Shown here piece after piece: positions 1 to 7,214 of a stretch of DNA of 24,835 nucleotides. The stretch covers positions 1 to 24,835 of the forward strand of contig CAYJHH010000027.1 of the NCBI GenBank assembly GCA_964369995.1, written 5' to 3'. Position 1 is the first letter of the stretch. Each line of letters begins with the position of its first letter. Position numbers and translations under genes: made by a program. This DNA comes from CAYJAD01 sp964369995 (lineage in GTDB: Bacteria; Desulfobacterota; Desulfovibrionia; Desulfovibrionales; Desulfovibrionaceae). The notes under the pieces were generated by a model, which saw nothing but the letters and a program-made list of their open reading frames with translations, ran no database searches and was not told where the DNA came from.

Positions 1-652
1 TTTCTTTTTCAAAGCCCAATTTTTGCGCGGCCTTATCTGCAGAAATAAAGCCAATGCCGCGTATATCCATGGCCATACGATAAGGATTTTCTTGAATAAT
101 GGCTAAAGCTTCCGGCCCATACTGCTTATAAATGCGCACAGCATAATTGGCAGTAATACCATGAGGCTGCAAAAAAATCATAAGCTCGCGAATGCCGCGA
201 TGCTCTGCCCAGCCCTTCACTATACTGGCATAATTTTTTTTACCTATGCCTTTTATTTCGCGAAGCTTTTCCGGTTCTTCATCTAAAATTCGAATGGTTT
301 CTACGCCAAAAGCATTTACAATGCGGCTAGCCATGCTTTCGCCAACGCCCTTAAGCAAGCCGGAGCTTAAATATAAGCGAATCCCCTCAGTGGAGGCAGG
401 CATGACTTCATCAAAGCTTTCCATCTGTAATTGACGCCCAAAGCGAGCATTATTCACCCATTTTCCCTGAATTTTTAATTGCACACCCGCTTGCGGCTCC
501 AGCATATGCCCCACCGCCGTAACGCCTTCTTTTACACCACGAGGTAAAATCTTCAACACCGTATAGCCATTTTCTGCATTATGAAAAATAATACGCTCCA
601 CAGAAGCAGTTATTTCTACTATATCAGAATCATCGAATAATGGCATATCCAT
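1..652 (-). CDS. recD2: RecD2-type ATP-dependent DNA helicase, N-terminal part (runs off left edge)
   Basis: An open frame of 217 codons starts at ATG 652 and runs off the window without a stop, so only the N-terminal part is visible. Residues about 15-75 match the N-terminal domain of RecD2 helicases (ERIIFHNAENGYTVLKIL, then a second strand set ending GRQLQM). Three helix-hairpin-helix-like stretches follow: LLKGVGESMASRIV (about residues 118-131), LREIKGIGKKNYASIV (about 148-163) and DIRGIGFISADKAAQ. RecD2 enzymes are SF1B 5'-3' DNA helicases that act outside the RecBCD complex. The ATPase motor motifs lie beyond the edge and cannot be checked. The start is three bases after the aroC stop, so it is probably co-transcribed with aroC. 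The family call rests on recognising the N-terminal region only. Confidence 0.85.
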   Translation of the reverse strand, partial: MDMPLFDDSDIVEITASVERIIFHNAENGYTVLKILPRGVKEGVTAVGHMLEPQAGVQLKIQGKWVNNARFGRQLQMESFDEVMPASTEGIRLYLSSGLLKGVGESMASRIVNAFGVETIRILDEEPEKLREIKGIGKKNYASIVKGWAEHRGIRELMIFLQPHGITANYAVRIYKQYGPEALAIIQENPYRMAMDIRGIGFISADKAAQKLGFEKE

Positions 653-655
653 AAA

Positions 656-1747
656 TTACACATCCAAACGCTTTTGCATAAGCAAGGCATCAGCAAGGGT
701 TAAAGCCACCATGGCTTTAAGTACAGGCACCACACGCGGTATGGCGCAAATATCATGACGCCCCCCCACCGTAAGCTGTGTGGCGCTACCCTCTGCGGTG
801 ACGGTTTGTTGTGCCAAGGCAATGGAAGGAATGGGCTTTATGGCAGCATGTAAAATAATATCTTGCCCTGAAGAAATACCGCCTAAAATACCACCGGCAT
901 TATTGGAATCAAAACAAGGAGGAGTACGGGAAGTAATGGCATCATTATTTTCTGAGCCAAGCATGCGCGCCGCTGCAAAACCAGCGCCCACTTCTACGCC
1001 TTTAACCGCCCCCACACTCATCAGCGCCGCGGCCAGCATGGCATCAAGCTTTTGAAATACCGGTTCTCCCAATCCCGCAGGCACATGGCGCACTTCCACG
1101 CGCACAATACCGCCCAAGGTATCTTTGGCAGAACGAACTGCGCACACGCGCTCTTGCCATGCATCAATCATATCTTCAGAAGCGGCAAAAAAGGGGCGGC
1201 CTTCAGCGCCCACCATGTCTAAAGCTTTATCACCTAAACCTATACCCCCCACTTCCACCGTGGCGGCAAAAATTTCTATGCCGGCCGCAGCCAAAACACA
1301 TTCCGCAATGGCGCCACCAGCCACTCGAGACAGGGTTTCGCGCCCCGAAGAACGCCCGCCACCGCGATAGTCACGAAAACCATATTTTGCATCATAGGCC
1401 ATATCCGCATGTCCGGGCCTATAGGTATGCGCCAATTCGCCATAATCCTTGGAGCGCTGATCTTCATTATACACCACAAAGGCAATGGGGGTTCCGGTGG
1501 TTTTTCCTTCAAAAACGCCAGAAAGCAAGGCCACAGCATCCTTTTCCTTACGATTTGTGCCAGCCAATGCATCTGCACCCGCCAGTCCACCCGGTCTACG
1601 CTTATTGAGCCTGTCCTGAATAAAGGCCACATCTAAATGCAGCCCCGCAGGGCAACCATCCACAATACCGCCCAATCCCACACCATGAGACTCTCCAAAG
1701 GTGGTTAACCGAAACACATGCCCCCAGCTACTTCCAATCATGCTCAA
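656..1747 (-). CDS. aroC: Chorismate synthase
   Basis: 363 residues, the normal length for the family. The enzyme converts 5-enolpyruvylshikimate-3-phosphate to chorismate using reduced FMN, the last step of the shikimate pathway, in the cytoplasm. Family signatures are present in order: GESHGVGLGGIVDGCPAG near residue 18 (conserved His21), RPGHADMAYDAKYG near 110 (His113), the glycine/arginine stretch RDYRGGGRSSGRET at about 125-138, and HDICAIPRVVPVLKAM near the C-terminus. The start is ATG at 1747; a second ATG lies two codons in. The gene lies downstream of the shikimate kinase on the same strand, with an 88 bp gap that contains a 14 bp hairpin, and it is followed three bases later by recD2. 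I see nothing unusual in it. Confidence 0.97.
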   Translation of the reverse strand: MSMIGSSWGHVFRLTTFGESHGVGLGGIVDGCPAGLHLDVAFIQDRLNKRRPGGLAGADALAGTNRKEKDAVALLSGVFEGKTTGTPIAFVVYNEDQRSKDYGELAHTYRPGHADMAYDAKYGFRDYRGGGRSSGRETLSRVAGGAIAECVLAAAGIEIFAATVEVGGIGLGDKALDMVGAEGRPFFAASEDMIDAWQERVCAVRSAKDTLGGIVRVEVRHVPAGLGEPVFQKLDAMLAAALMSVGAVKGVEVGAGFAAARMLGSENNDAITSRTPPCFDSNNAGGILGGISSGQDIILHAAIKPIPSIALAQQTVTAEGSATQLTVGGRHDICAIPRVVPVLKAMVALTLADALLMQKRLDV

Positions 1748-1777
1748 TCCTTTTATTTATACGGATAATTTTCATGA

Positions 1778-1813
1778 GAGAGGGAACTTTTCCTCTGAAA
1801 AAAGTTCCCTCTC
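1778..1813 (-). terminator. Perfect 14 bp hairpin between aroL and aroC (recurrent GGGAACTTTT type)
   Basis: Bases 1778-1791 pair perfectly with 1800-1813 around an 8-base loop; the stem core is GGGAACTTTT/AAAAGTTCCC. It sits just after the end of the shikimate kinase gene, where a terminator would be expected. There is no U-run outside the stem on either strand, so it is not a textbook intrinsic terminator, although U and A runs are built into the top of the stem. A related hairpin lies at the right edge of the window and a decayed relative after lon. Confidence 0.5.
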
Positions 1814-1835
1814 CCCCAAAAAGTATCTTTATTTT

Positions 1836-2372
1836 TCATACACTAAAGTGCTTGAGGGTGGCAGTATATATTTTTTCTGTCACATGAGCAATGGGAAGAG
1901 AGCCGTTTACCGTATGATGCGCTACGTCTTTATAAAGAGGGAAACGTTGCTCAAGAACACTTTGCAATTCTGTGGTGATATCCTGCCCTGTGAGAGAAGG
2001 ACGCTGAGCAGCATTGGGAGAAAGGGTAAGGCGTTGTACCAATGAAGATACAGATACATCTAAGAAAAAAACCAAGCCTTGCTCACGCATAAGCAGGCGA
2101 TTTTCCTCCGCTAAAACCATGCCTCCCCCGGTGGCTAACACCAAGGGAAAGTCCTGAGCCTCGTGCACACAAGCTTGCAAAGCCTCACTTTCAGCCTTGC
2201 GAAAGGCTTCCCACCCAAAATGCTCCACCATATGCGCAATGCTACACCCCATGCGCGCCTGTAAAACGTCATCTGTATCACTAAAAGACCATGTAAGATA
2301 TTCTGCAACTTTGCGTCCCACAGTACTTTTACCCGATCCTCGAGCTCCCACAAGAAAAATTATTTTCCCCAT
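1836..2372 (-). CDS. aroL: Shikimate kinase (AroL-like)
   Basis: 178 residues. It phosphorylates shikimate at the 3-hydroxyl with ATP, in the cytoplasm, two steps before chorismate synthase. The Walker A loop is GARGSGKST at residues 9-17. The shikimate-binding residues are visible as the DTD motif (Asp32, Asp34), Arg58 in AFRKAE, and the TGGG loop at 81-84. The lid arginine is Arg124 in QRPSLTG, and Arg143 in EQRFPLY matches the conserved C-terminal arginine. The stretch from RPSLTG through LYKDVAH resembles E. coli AroL more than AroK, as I recall those sequences, hence the symbol. It starts seven bases after the stop of the hybrid kinase at 2380, so the two are probably co-transcribed, which is an odd pairing of a sensor kinase with a housekeeping enzyme. 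Confidence 0.93.
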   Translation of the reverse strand: MGKIIFLVGARGSGKSTVGRKVAEYLTWSFSDTDDVLQARMGCSIAHMVEHFGWEAFRKAESEALQACVHEAQDFPLVLATGGGMVLAEENRLLMREQGLVFFLDVSVSSLVQRLTLSPNAAQRPSLTGQDITTELQSVLEQRFPLYKDVAHHTVNGSLPIAHVTEKIYTATLKHFSV

Positions 2373-2379
2373 ACGCTCC

Positions 2380-4461
2380 CTACCCTAAAGTAAAGTCTTT
2401 TTTATCTCCCCGAGTATACATATGCAAAAGCTCAAGAACCCTCTGCGGCTCAAAGGGTTTTGTTATATAATCTTGCATACCCGTTAATTGTTCATTATTT
2501 TTCATATCTTGCACGCTATGTGCCGACATACCTATGATGGGTACAGCATGAAAGCGTGCGTCTTGTCGAATTTTCATGGTCGCTTCAAAACCATTCATGC
2601 GCGGCATTTCTAAATCCATAAGAATAACATCATAGCGTTTGTTTTCCATATAATCTAAGACATGCACACCATCACTTGCCACATCCACTGTACATTGAAA
2701 ACTTTCCAAAAGCTCAGAAGCGATGAGTGCATTAATTTCATTATCTTCTGCCAATAAAACGTGCAAACCTGCCACTGAAATATCTTGAGGGCAATGGGCT
2801 GTGCGCACCAAGGATTCTTTGTCCGCTTCCGTATGCCCCGCGGCAAAAGGCACGGAACATGTCACCACTGTACCTTGCCCCAAGGTACTACGAACCTGAA
2901 TATCTCCGCCCATAAGCTCCAGTAATCCTTGTGCCAAAGGCAGCCCCACGCCGGCGCCGCCTTCACGCCGAGCAAAAGAGGCATCCACAAGGAAAAAGAC
3001 ATTAAAAAGCTGCTTAATATGGCTTTCACTCATGCCAACACCTGTATCTTGCACCGCCACATGCAATGTATACATATTTTCTTGTGCGGCAAAAATGCTC
3101 TGCACTTGCAACTGCACTTTTCCATGTTCCGTAAATTTTATGGCATTGGAAAGTATATTATGCACCACTTGAGAAAAGCGCAAAGGATCTCCCTTAAGCA
3201 CAGCAGGAAGTTCATTCACATAAACAAATTCTAATTCCAAATCTTTGGCCTTGGCGCAAGGCAAAAATTCTTGATGGAGTTTTTCAAAAATGTCTTTTAC
3301 CACAAAGGGGCATTGCTCTATGCCCATTTTTCCCGCTTCTAATTTTAAGAAGTCCAGAATATTATTGATAACAGTGAGAAGTGTTTGAGCAGAATATTGG
3401 ATTTTTTGTAGATAGTGTTGCACCTGAGCATCAGTGGTATTTTTTTCGGCCAATCGCGTAATGCCCATGATGCCATTGACGGGGGTGCGCAATTCATGGC
3501 TCATATTGGCCAAAAAGCGCCCTTTCATCTTCATGGCTTCCAATTCGAGCACTTGTTCTTTTTGTAAAAGCAAGGAGTCGGTAATATCCACAAAGGCCAC
3601 GGCATGCGCATCTTCCACATCCATCCAAGAAACTTTATTGGCAATAATGGTGAAATCCAAATCAAAAATTTCATTATGATGCTGCCATATTTTAGTTTTT
3701 TCATCTTCTTGCATTTGAATGATACCGCAAAAAGAACAAGGGGCATCTAAATTATGCAATATTTTATAGCATTGCCCCAAAGAAAGTCGCTCTTCACCCA
3801 CAAAGTCTTCAAAGGCTTTATTACATAAAATCATTTCGTAATTATTGGGATTCACCACATAAAAAGGCACGGGAAAAGCATCGAGCATTTTCTTTGCTAC
3901 TTTGTCCTCACTGGCAAGTACAGCTTGCGCTTTAAAGTGCGCCTTGGCATTATTGAGCAAATGCCCCATGGTTTCTGCAGCATCCACATGGTCGCTCACC
4001 CAATTTTCCACATCTTCACATTGGTCAAGACCAAAAAACCCTATGAATTTTCCTGAAGAAAATAGCGGAATGGCAATCATGCTCACTATGCCCTGCGCGG
4101 AGAAAAAATCTTTTTCGCGAGCAGAAGAAGCGTCAATATGCTCAATGGTTTTAAGCTTACCCGCATTAAAGGTGGCTAGAGTGGACTCCAGTTGCTCCAT
4201 GTCTTCAAAAATAATCCCTTGAAAAAGATGCCGTACCGAAGGCACACCGGTATTTAACCATTCAAAGGTATTATACCAACGCGGCTCCCTATAATCAAAA
4301 ACATACACTCTGCTCGCTTTAAAAGCCTTTCCTACATCTGCTAAAGCCACTTCCATAAAGGATTTTTCGTCAGGCATATTCACCATATTTTCCGACATAC
4401 GCAAAAACAAGTCAATAATATTAAGACTTTCCTTGGTGAACACTTCGGTTATTTGATTCAT
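2380..4461 (-). CDS. Cytoplasmic hybrid sensor histidine kinase, GAF-PAS-HisKA-HATPase-REC (HK1)
   Basis: 693 residues with no membrane segment or signal peptide. Order: GAF-like domain (about 15-175, with FFGLDQC near 142-148), PAS domain (about 185-300), HisKA with phospho-acceptor His322 in MSHELRTPVNG, HATPase_c (N-box HNILSNAIKFT near 434-444, G1 box DTGVGMS, G2 box GAGVGLPLA), and a C-terminal receiver from about 566 with the acidic pair Glu572/Asp573, phospho-acceptor Asp616 and Lys668. All residues needed for autophosphorylation and His-to-Asp transfer are present. There is no HPt domain. The PAS domain carries C231-x10-C242-x2-C245 and then WQHHNE at 259-264, shared with the next kinase. 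The ATG at 4461 has TAGGGA five bases upstream. The signal sensed and the output partner are unknown. Confidence 0.92.
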   Translation of the reverse strand: MNQITEVFTKESLNIIDLFLRMSENMVNMPDEKSFMEVALADVGKAFKASRVYVFDYREPRWYNTFEWLNTGVPSVRHLFQGIIFEDMEQLESTLATFNAGKLKTIEHIDASSAREKDFFSAQGIVSMIAIPLFSSGKFIGFFGLDQCEDVENWVSDHVDAAETMGHLLNNAKAHFKAQAVLASEDKVAKKMLDAFPVPFYVVNPNNYEMILCNKAFEDFVGEERLSLGQCYKILHNLDAPCSFCGIIQMQEDEKTKIWQHHNEIFDLDFTIIANKVSWMDVEDAHAVAFVDITDSLLLQKEQVLELEAMKMKGRFLANMSHELRTPVNGIMGITRLAEKNTTDAQVQHYLQKIQYSAQTLLTVINNILDFLKLEAGKMGIEQCPFVVKDIFEKLHQEFLPCAKAKDLELEFVYVNELPAVLKGDPLRFSQVVHNILSNAIKFTEHGKVQLQVQSIFAAQENMYTLHVAVQDTGVGMSESHIKQLFNVFFLVDASFARREGGAGVGLPLAQGLLELMGGDIQVRSTLGQGTVVTCSVPFAAGHTEADKESLVRTAHCPQDISVAGLHVLLAEDNEINALIASELLESFQCTVDVASDGVHVLDYMENKRYDVILMDLEMPRMNGFEATMKIRQDARFHAVPIIGMSAHSVQDMKNNEQLTGMQDYITKPFEPQRVLELLHMYTRGDKKDFTLG

Positions 4462-4514
4462 ATATCCCTACTTACCCTTAGGTATTTAATGCTTTAACAA
4501 ACAATGGCCATGTA

Positions 4515-4681
4515 CTAGAAAGCATCTCATAATTCAGCTTGAGCTGAATTATGTTATATCACTGCGCCAAAAAACGCGGTTTTTAGCTTGTTCCGGTGGC
4601 TACGCCACCGCGTCAAACAGCAGCTTGACGCCTCGAAGCCCCTCAAAATACGCTATCGCGTAATTATGAGATGGCTTCTAA
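4515..4681. mobile_element. MITE-like non-coding element with 20 bp imperfect terminal inverted repeats
   Basis: Bases 4515-4534 match the reverse complement of 4662-4681 at 17 of 20 positions; the core CATCTCATAATT is identical. Inside lie several foldable stems: a 12 bp palindrome with a 2-base spacer at 4528-4553, CGGTGGC/GCCACCG at 4594-4610, GCGTCAA/TTGACGC at 4610-4631, TACGC/GCGTA at 4649-4662, and an alternative long-range ACGCGGT/ACCGCGT pairing (4574-4580 with 4607-4613). No transposase frame is present. The size, TIRs and lack of coding capacity suggest a miniature inverted-repeat element or a deleted insertion sequence. It fills most of the gap between the two paralogous kinases and starts six bases beyond the HK2 stop, so it may also serve as the 3' end of that mRNA. 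The family is not identified. Confidence 0.65.
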
Positions 4682-4686
4682 TAAAA

Positions 4687-6789
4687 TCATTGCGAAGAAG
4701 GTGAAAAACAAAATCCCTGACGTATAAAGCCATGTATGGTAGCTCGCAATTCTTCAGGAACAAAGGGTTTGGGTATATGAGCTTGCATACCCACCTCTCG
4801 GCTTTTTTCATAATCTTGCACCATGGCATGGGCAGACATGGCCACAATAGGTATGTGATCAAAACGCCTTTGTTCTCGAATACGTTTTGTGGCTTGTAAG
4901 CCATCCATAACAGGCATTTGAATATCCATAAGAATAATATCATAGGTGTTTTTTTCTAAAACATCTAAGGCTTCACGCCCATTGACCACACTTTGCACAT
5001 GGCAGCCATAGGCCGCAAGTACTTCATGGGCTATTAAGGTATTTATTTCATTATCTTCTACCAAAAGTACTTTGGCGCCGCTAATATCAAAATCTTGTTG
5101 CTCAGAACTTTTTTTGCCAGCATCGCATCCTTGGTCTGCGCACAAAACCAAGGGGAAAACACAACTAAAGGTGGTTCCTTCACCCGCTACACTTGTAACA
5201 AAAATTTCGCCGCCCATGAGCTCCACAAATTTTTGCGTTATGACAAGCCCTAAGCCCGTGCCGCCATATTGACGTGACGTGGAAGAATCCACTTGAGAAA
5301 ATTCTTTGAAAAGCTTTTCCTGCTGCTCTTGAGAAATACCTATGCCTGTATCTGCCACATCCAAACGTACCCATTGTACGCGCGTAAGCTCCCCTAAGCC
5401 CTCAGGCGGCGCACAGGCATGCAAAGCTAACGTCACCTTACCCTCAGTGGTAAATTTCACGGCATTGGAAGAAAGATTCAAAACAATTTGCGAAATGCGT
5501 AAAGAATCCCCCACAAGAACCTGTGGGAGGGTTTCGTCTAAGATAACTTCAAGCCCAATACCTTTTCTATCCACTTCTGTTTGCAGCAAAGCCTGGGCGC
5601 CAAGCAAGACCTCTTTCATGCTAAAGGGCTGAGATTCTAATGTGATTTTATCTTCTTCAATTTCAGAGAGGTCTAAAGTCTCATTGATAACACCCAATAA
5701 ATTATTAGAGGAAAAAGTAATTTTTCGTAAATAATCCTCAACTAAGGGGTCTGTATTTTGTTTGGAAGCCAAATGTGTTAAGCCAATAATACCATTTAAA
5801 GGTGTGCGTAGCTCATGGCTCATATTAGCAATGAAATGTCCTTTGGCTGCATGGGCTTCACGAGCAAGTACTTTTTCACGCTGTAAACGCAGGCTTTCTG
5901 TAATATCAAGAGCTATGGAAAAGCGCACATTTTCTTTTTCTTCCCATGTAACCAAACTATCTACAACCTTAAAGTCACCATTAATATGCTCATTATGATG
6001 ATGCCATACATGAGGCGCCGCACCAGGCGACAGAAGATGATTGGTACAAAAAGGACAAGGTTCATCTAAATTTTGAAAAACTTTATGACAGGTTTGTCGC
6101 TGCATGTCACTGGTATCAAAATTATCATGAATCAACTTATTACAAAATAAAATAGAATAATCATCACAATCGGATACATAAATAGGCATGGGCATGGCAT
6201 CAAATAGCGCCTGCAACTGCCTGCGCTTTTGTTGTAACATAAATTTACCCATAAAATAGGCATTGGCCGCATTCATAAACGACCCTAGAGCCACAACAGC
6301 ATCTAGGGTCGTTTTTGTCCAATGGGGAACATGACCACATTGATCAAAGCCAAAAAATCCCACCACGTTTCCCTTGTAAAATAAAGGAAAAGATACCATG
6401 GCAACTATGCCTTGCTTTAACAATGTTTCACGTAATTCTGTATCTTTTAAGGTCGTAGTATCTTGAACTACAAAGGTTTTCCCCTTGCTAAGCTGAGGTA
6501 ATAAACTCTCTTGCGCCATGGCAGACATATCAATGTGCTGCAAATTTTGCATTTCTGCACTAATGCCAGGAGCCACCCATTCATAATTATTGCACCACAC
6601 AGTACCCTTAAGCGTAAAGGTATACACGCGGCTTACAGCAAGGGTTTGCCCTATGTCAGCTAAAGCTAGCTTCATAAAGCTTGCTTCATCTTCCACTTGC
6701 ATCATCAAGGATGATATACGCATGAAAATTCCAAAGATACTTTCTTTACGAAGATTCGTCCCGTGCGATACTAGTGGCAACTCACCCAT
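4687..6789 (-). CDS. Cytoplasmic hybrid sensor histidine kinase, GAF-PAS-HisKA-HATPase-REC (HK2)
   Basis: About 700 residues from the ATG at 6789, chosen because AGGTGGG lies seven bases upstream; a GTG at 6801 in the same frame has no clear ribosome-binding site. It has the same architecture as HK1 and is clearly its paralogue: GAF (about 15-175, FFGFDQC), PAS (about 190-300), HisKA with His325 in MSHELRTPLNG, HATPase_c (NLSSNAVKFT, DTGIGIS, GGTGLGL) and a receiver with VEDNE at 577-581, Asp622 and Lys674. No HPt domain. The PAS domain has C234-x10-C245-x2-C248 and WHHHNE at 262-267, aligned with HK1. Its catalytic motifs are closer to consensus than those of HK1. A good promoter lies about 85 bases upstream. 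Ligand and partner are unknown. Confidence 0.92.
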   Translation of the reverse strand: MGELPLVSHGTNLRKESIFGIFMRISSLMMQVEDEASFMKLALADIGQTLAVSRVYTFTLKGTVWCNNYEWVAPGISAEMQNLQHIDMSAMAQESLLPQLSKGKTFVVQDTTTLKDTELRETLLKQGIVAMVSFPLFYKGNVVGFFGFDQCGHVPHWTKTTLDAVVALGSFMNAANAYFMGKFMLQQKRRQLQALFDAMPMPIYVSDCDDYSILFCNKLIHDNFDTSDMQRQTCHKVFQNLDEPCPFCTNHLLSPGAAPHVWHHHNEHINGDFKVVDSLVTWEEKENVRFSIALDITESLRLQREKVLAREAHAAKGHFIANMSHELRTPLNGIIGLTHLASKQNTDPLVEDYLRKITFSSNNLLGVINETLDLSEIEEDKITLESQPFSMKEVLLGAQALLQTEVDRKGIGLEVILDETLPQVLVGDSLRISQIVLNLSSNAVKFTTEGKVTLALHACAPPEGLGELTRVQWVRLDVADTGIGISQEQQEKLFKEFSQVDSSTSRQYGGTGLGLVITQKFVELMGGEIFVTSVAGEGTTFSCVFPLVLCADQGCDAGKKSSEQQDFDISGAKVLLVEDNEINTLIAHEVLAAYGCHVQSVVNGREALDVLEKNTYDIILMDIQMPVMDGLQATKRIREQRRFDHIPIVAMSAHAMVQDYEKSREVGMQAHIPKPFVPEELRATIHGFIRQGFCFSPSSQ

Positions 6790-6873
6790 GGAAATACCCA
6801 CCTAACTACTTACAATTAAATACAATAAATAAAACCCCGCAAAATCCAGTCTTTAATAAGTATTTGTGTTGAA

Positions 6874-6900
6874 AGTATACACATATATTTTTTTTGTCAA
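6874..6900 (-). promoter_or_regulatory. Candidate sigma-70 promoter for HK2
   Basis: On the minus strand a perfect -35 TTGACA (6895-6900) is followed after 15 bases, including an A-run, by TATACT (6874-6879). TACTTT at 17 bases is the alternative -10. It lies about 85 bases before the HK2 start. The short spacer keeps confidence moderate. Confidence 0.5.
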
Positions 6901-7066
6901 ATAAGACTTCTTTTAGGAAAAATACCACAGACACAAATAATAAGGAATCGACTATAGTCAAAATACTATAAACCCTATGATATTAACACCATAAAAACTG
7001 CGAAACCATGTATAGTTGCAAAAAATGACAAAAGAAAATTTTTCTATAAAATACGCACTCTATGTA

Positions 7067-7095
7067 TTTACGAAATACAGGAATAAGGATATAGT
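7067..7095 (+). promoter_or_regulatory. Candidate sigma-70 promoter for hom
   Basis: TTTACG (7067-7072), a 17-base spacer, then TATAGT (7090-7095). The -10 matches five of six consensus bases and the -35 four of six. It would give a leader of roughly 110 bases before the ATG at 7215. Confidence 0.35.
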
Positions 7096-7214
7096 TAGCA
7101 CTGGAAAGTTCTAAGGACCTTTGTTAAACTATTTGCTGGCATTACTTTTTACACATGCCAAGCTAACTTACCACGAAAGCAAAACATTTGAAGGTTGCAC
7201 AAAAAAGCAAACAT

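Larger units (their letters stand above)
6790..7214. other. Divergent AT-rich intergenic region between HK2 and hom
   Basis: This stretch of about 425 bases has no credible gene on either strand. It holds a candidate promoter for HK2 at 6874-6900 and one for hom at 7067-7095. The perfect 10 bp palindrome GACTATAGTC lies at 6950-6959. The hexamer ACTATA or its complement TATAGT recurs at 6951, 6966, 7012 and 7090; in such AT-rich DNA this may be chance. A weak stem, TGGCAT/ATGCCA around 7136-7160, lies before hom. Confidence 0.6.

Noticed and set aside
1159..1608. A 149-codon plus-strand open frame inside aroC, and several similar ones over lon, clpX, tig and the kinases
   Set aside because: They lie antisense or out of frame to clearly conserved genes, have low-complexity or unrelated translations, and lack ribosome-binding sites. 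They are by-products of codon bias.
4515..4681. Transposase fragment within the inverted-repeat element
   Set aside because: All frames are short or stopped and no DDE-type motif is visible, so it is treated as non-coding.
7188..7214. TTG start extending hom by nine residues
   Set aside because: The ATG at 7215 places the Rossmann loop at the normal distance and the extension (KVAQKSKH) has no family support. Neither start has a clear ribosome-binding site, so this is a preference only.
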